DNA from: Bacteroidota bacterium | GTDB taxonomy: Bacteria; Bacteroidota; Bacteroidia; UKL13-3 | Assembly (NCBI GenBank): GCA_947464275.1 | Contig: CANHVU010000017.1 | Location: forward strand, 1-64,000 | Length of the DNA stretch: 64,000 bases | Direction: 5' to 3' | Part shown: positions 62,063-64,000 of the stretch, piece by piece | Position numbering within the stretch: the first letter of the stretch is position 1 | Layout of the letters: each line of letters starts with the position of its first letter | Position numbers and translations under genes: made by a program | The notes under the pieces: generated by a model | The model's input: only the letters and a program-made list of their open reading frames with translations | Database searches by the model: none | Told to the model about the DNA's origin: nothing

Positions 62063-63193
62063 TTAGTTAAAAAACTCTCGCATTCTATCAAAAAAACCTT
62101 TGTCACTGGCATTTGGTTTTGGTCTAAAGTTTTCTGAATCACGTAATTTTTCTAACATTTCACGCTCTTCATTATTTAGTTTTTGTGGTGTCCAAACATT
62201 TACGTGAATCAATTGATCGCCTTTAAAGTTGGTATTTAACTCAGGTAAACCTTTACCGCGTAAACGTAAAATTTTTCCAGCCTGTGTGCCAGCATCAATT
62301 TTTAGTTTTACTTTTCCATCTACAGTTGGTACCTCCACCTGCATTCCTAAAGCTACATCAGCAAAATTAATGTACAAATCATATACTATATTATTGCCAT
62401 CGCGTTTTAAAATTGCATCTTCGGCTTCTTCAATTAAAATAATCAAATCTCCAGCAGGGCCACCCATTGGGCCAGCATTACCTTTGCCACTCATGCTTAG
62501 TTGCATGCCATTGGCTACACCAGCTGGAATATTTACCGATACTACTTCTTCTTTATTTACCAAACCATCGGCATTAGAACCAGCAGGGCGTTTACCCATA
62601 ATTCGTCCTGTTCCGTGGCAGGTAGGGCAGGCACTTGTTGTTGCCATTTGTCCTAAAAAGGTATTGGTAACTCTACGCACTTGACCCGAACCTTTACAAG
62701 TTCCACAAGTTTCAAAACTCAAACCTTCAGCCATTACCAAACGACCAAATTTTAGTTTCTTTTCTACTCCAGTAGCTATTTCTTGTAAAGTTAATTTTAC
62801 TTTTAAGCGAATATTACTTCCTCTAACTCCGCGTTGACCGCCACGGCTTCTTCCTCCGCCACCACCAAAAAACGATTCAAATGGGCTTCCATCATTTCCA
62901 AACACATCGCCAAATTGGCTAAATATGTCATCCATGTTCATGCCGCCTCCACCATAGCCGCCTTGGCTTCCGGTGCCAGCATGTCCATATTGGTCGTAGC
63001 GGGCTTTTTTATTGCCATCGCTCAATATTTCATATGCTTCTGCTGCTTCTTTAAATTTTTCTTCAGCTTTGGCATCACCTGGGTTTTTATCAGGGTGGAA
63101 TTTAATTGCCATTTGTCGGTAAGCCTTTTTAATATCGGCCTCCGATGCGCCTTTGCTTAGTCCTAGTACTTCGTAATAATCTCTTTTTGCCAT
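62063..63193 (-). CDS. dnaJ: DnaJ co-chaperone with a reduced zinc domain
   Basis: 376 residues. J domain with HPD at 33-35 (MAIKFHPDKNPGD), a Gly/Phe linker (about 75-120), and the two C-terminal substrate-binding domains. The cysteine-rich domain normally has four CxxCxGxG motifs; here only the inner pair is present (C163/C166 in CGTCKGSG and C189/C192 in CPTCHGTG). Motif 1 reads KFGRLVMAEG and motif 4 GKRPAGSNADG, so zinc centre I is lost and centre II kept. Centre II is the one needed for DnaK-dependent folding. It works with GrpE (next upstream) and DnaK. Confidence 0.95.
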   Translation of the reverse strand: MAKRDYYEVLGLSKGASEADIKKAYRQMAIKFHPDKNPGDAKAEEKFKEAAEAYEILSDGNKKARYDQYGHAGTGSQGGYGGGGMNMDDIFSQFGDVFGNDGSPFESFFGGGGGRSRGGQRGVRGSNIRLKVKLTLQEIATGVEKKLKFGRLVMAEGLSFETCGTCKGSGQVRRVTNTFLGQMATTSACPTCHGTGRIMGKRPAGSNADGLVNKEEVVSVNIPAGVANGMQLSMSGKGNAGPMGGPAGDLIILIEEAEDAILKRDGNNIVYDLYINFADVALGMQVEVPTVDGKVKLKIDAGTQAGKILRLRGKGLPELNTNFKGDQLIHVNVWTPQKLNNEEREMLEKLRDSENFRPKPNASDKGFFDRMREFFN

Positions 63194-63289
63194 GTAAATT
63201 TCTTTTCAATTATAAGATTACAAGATTGAAATATTTAAAAATTACAAAATTTTGTAAGTTTTAAATTTATCTTTTAATAATCTGTTTTT

Positions 63290-63359
63290 TAACTCGTCAA
63301 TATGCTAACCCTTCAACTCGTCAACCCTTCAACTCGCTAACCAATCAACCCTTCAACTA
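63290..63359 (-). repeat. Short-word tract abutting the grpE stop codon
   Basis: On the minus strand it begins at the TAG stop of grpE and continues as TAGTTGAAGGGTTGATTGGT, then TAGCGAGTTGAAGGGTTGAC and GAGTTGAAGGGTTAGC. The repeated word is GAGTTGAAGGGTT. It lies in the 163-bp gap between grpE and dnaJ. Confidence 0.65.
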
Positions 63360-63929
63360 CTCGCCCACAACCACTTTTGCAAAACGAATCACTCTTTCAT
63401 TTAACAAATAACCTTTTTCTACCGTATCAATTACTTTACCTTTCATATCTTCTGAAGGTGCAGGAATATTGGTAATGGCTTCATGAAACTCGCTATCAAA
63501 TGGTTTGTTAGTGCTTTCCATTTCCTTTAAACCTTTATTGGTTAAAATGGTTTTTAATTTATGGCTTACCAATTCTACACCTTCTTTAACTGCGCTCACT
63601 TCGGTAGCTTTTTCCATGGCTTTTGAGGCACGTTCAAAATCATCTAAAACAGGAATTAACGACACCAAAACTTCTTTATTGGCAGTCATCATCAATTCCA
63701 TTCTTTCTTTAGCCGTTCTGCGTTTGTAGTTTTCAAAATCGCTGTATAAGCGTAAATATTTATCTTTTGCCTCGGCTAATTCTTGCTCAATAGTTATTAC
63801 TGGTTCTTCTGCCTTTTGTTCTTCATTAGTGACAGTGTTGTCAGTTTGCTCACTCTCATTAACCGGATTCTCGGCAGTATTTTCTGTGGTTGAATCGTTT
63901 GTTAACTCTTTCTCTTGCTCGTTATTCAT
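63357..63929 (-). CDS. grpE: Nucleotide exchange factor GrpE
   Basis: 190 residues. An acidic, low-complexity N-terminus (EKELTNDSTTENTAENPVNE) and coiled coil (EQELAEAKDKYLRLYSDFEN, YKRR) are followed by the beta domain ending GYLLNERVIRFAKVVVGE. It exchanges nucleotide on DnaK. Upstream of dnaJ on the same strand. The remaining 71 bp to the right edge show only its presumed leader. Confidence 0.95.
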   Translation of the reverse strand: MNNEQEKELTNDSTTENTAENPVNESEQTDNTVTNEEQKAEEPVITIEQELAEAKDKYLRLYSDFENYKRRTAKERMELMMTANKEVLVSLIPVLDDFERASKAMEKATEVSAVKEGVELVSHKLKTILTNKGLKEMESTNKPFDSEFHEAITNIPAPSEDMKGKVIDTVEKGYLLNERVIRFAKVVVGE

Positions 63930-64000
63930 GGTAATTAGTTATTTAGTGCTAAAATTATTTTATTTTTTATACCCTACCTTATCAAAAGTATTGCCACTGG

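Overview
The window looks like chromosomal DNA of a low-GC member of the Bacteroidota (about one third G+C by eye), probably in or near the Chitinophagales. The evidence is a type IX secretion cargo protein with the C-terminal sorting domain, a PorU2-like C25 peptidase, an OmpA protein with thrombospondin type 3 repeats, a DUF4197 lipoprotein, an Nramp-UspA fusion, a PID-CTERM-like small protein and a DnaJ that keeps only two of its four zinc motifs. There is no rRNA, tRNA, CRISPR array, transposase or integrase that I can see.

Layout. 1-2100: 5' part of a large secreted protein with two ice-binding (DUF3494) domains and Ig-like repeats, running off the left edge. 2101-3594: a gene-free stretch of composite repeats. 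3595-7897: a cupin / AraC regulator / hybrid histidine kinase / response regulator operon. 8114-9759: AI-2E-type permease with two small membrane proteins. 9778-13189: glycosyltransferase plus GH130 phosphorylase pair. 13401-15525: a small His-rich protein and a large OmpA. 16278-18358: a stress block (BON, OsmC, Lys-rich, Dps, SHOCT) flanked on both sides by a three-hairpin repeat. 18770-21250: four short orphan genes separated by related, partly palindromic spacers, resembling a mobile gene-cassette array without an integrase. 21480-25251: a tightly overlapping UbiA / type III polyketide synthase / methyltransferase / flavoprotein operon that probably makes a lipidic (alkylresorcinol or quinone type) metabolite. 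25321-37384: O-antigen ligase, peptide transporter, envelope lipoprotein, tandem paralogous membrane proteins and a 1516-residue secreted T9SS cargo. 37544-64000: mostly core genes (typA, CoA-transferase, lpdA, kdsB, mntH, obg, adk, tsaE, dnaJ, grpE) with envelope genes, including a 1678-residue PorU2 and a glycosyltransferase.

The most unusual material is non-coding: a family of composite repeats into which a small perfect palindrome appears to have inserted at three different positions, the terminator-bearing repeat around the stress block, the cassette-like array, and short-word tracts that begin exactly at the TAG stop codon of three unrelated genes. At protein level, notable points are a probable frameshift in a nine-A run splitting an OmpA-family gene, a DnaJ lacking zinc centre I, and a perfect 15-bp inverted repeat inside the 3' end of a glycosyltransferase gene. 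Several genes too short for ordinary ORF calling (9604-9759, 45950-46123, 48632-48793) are included.
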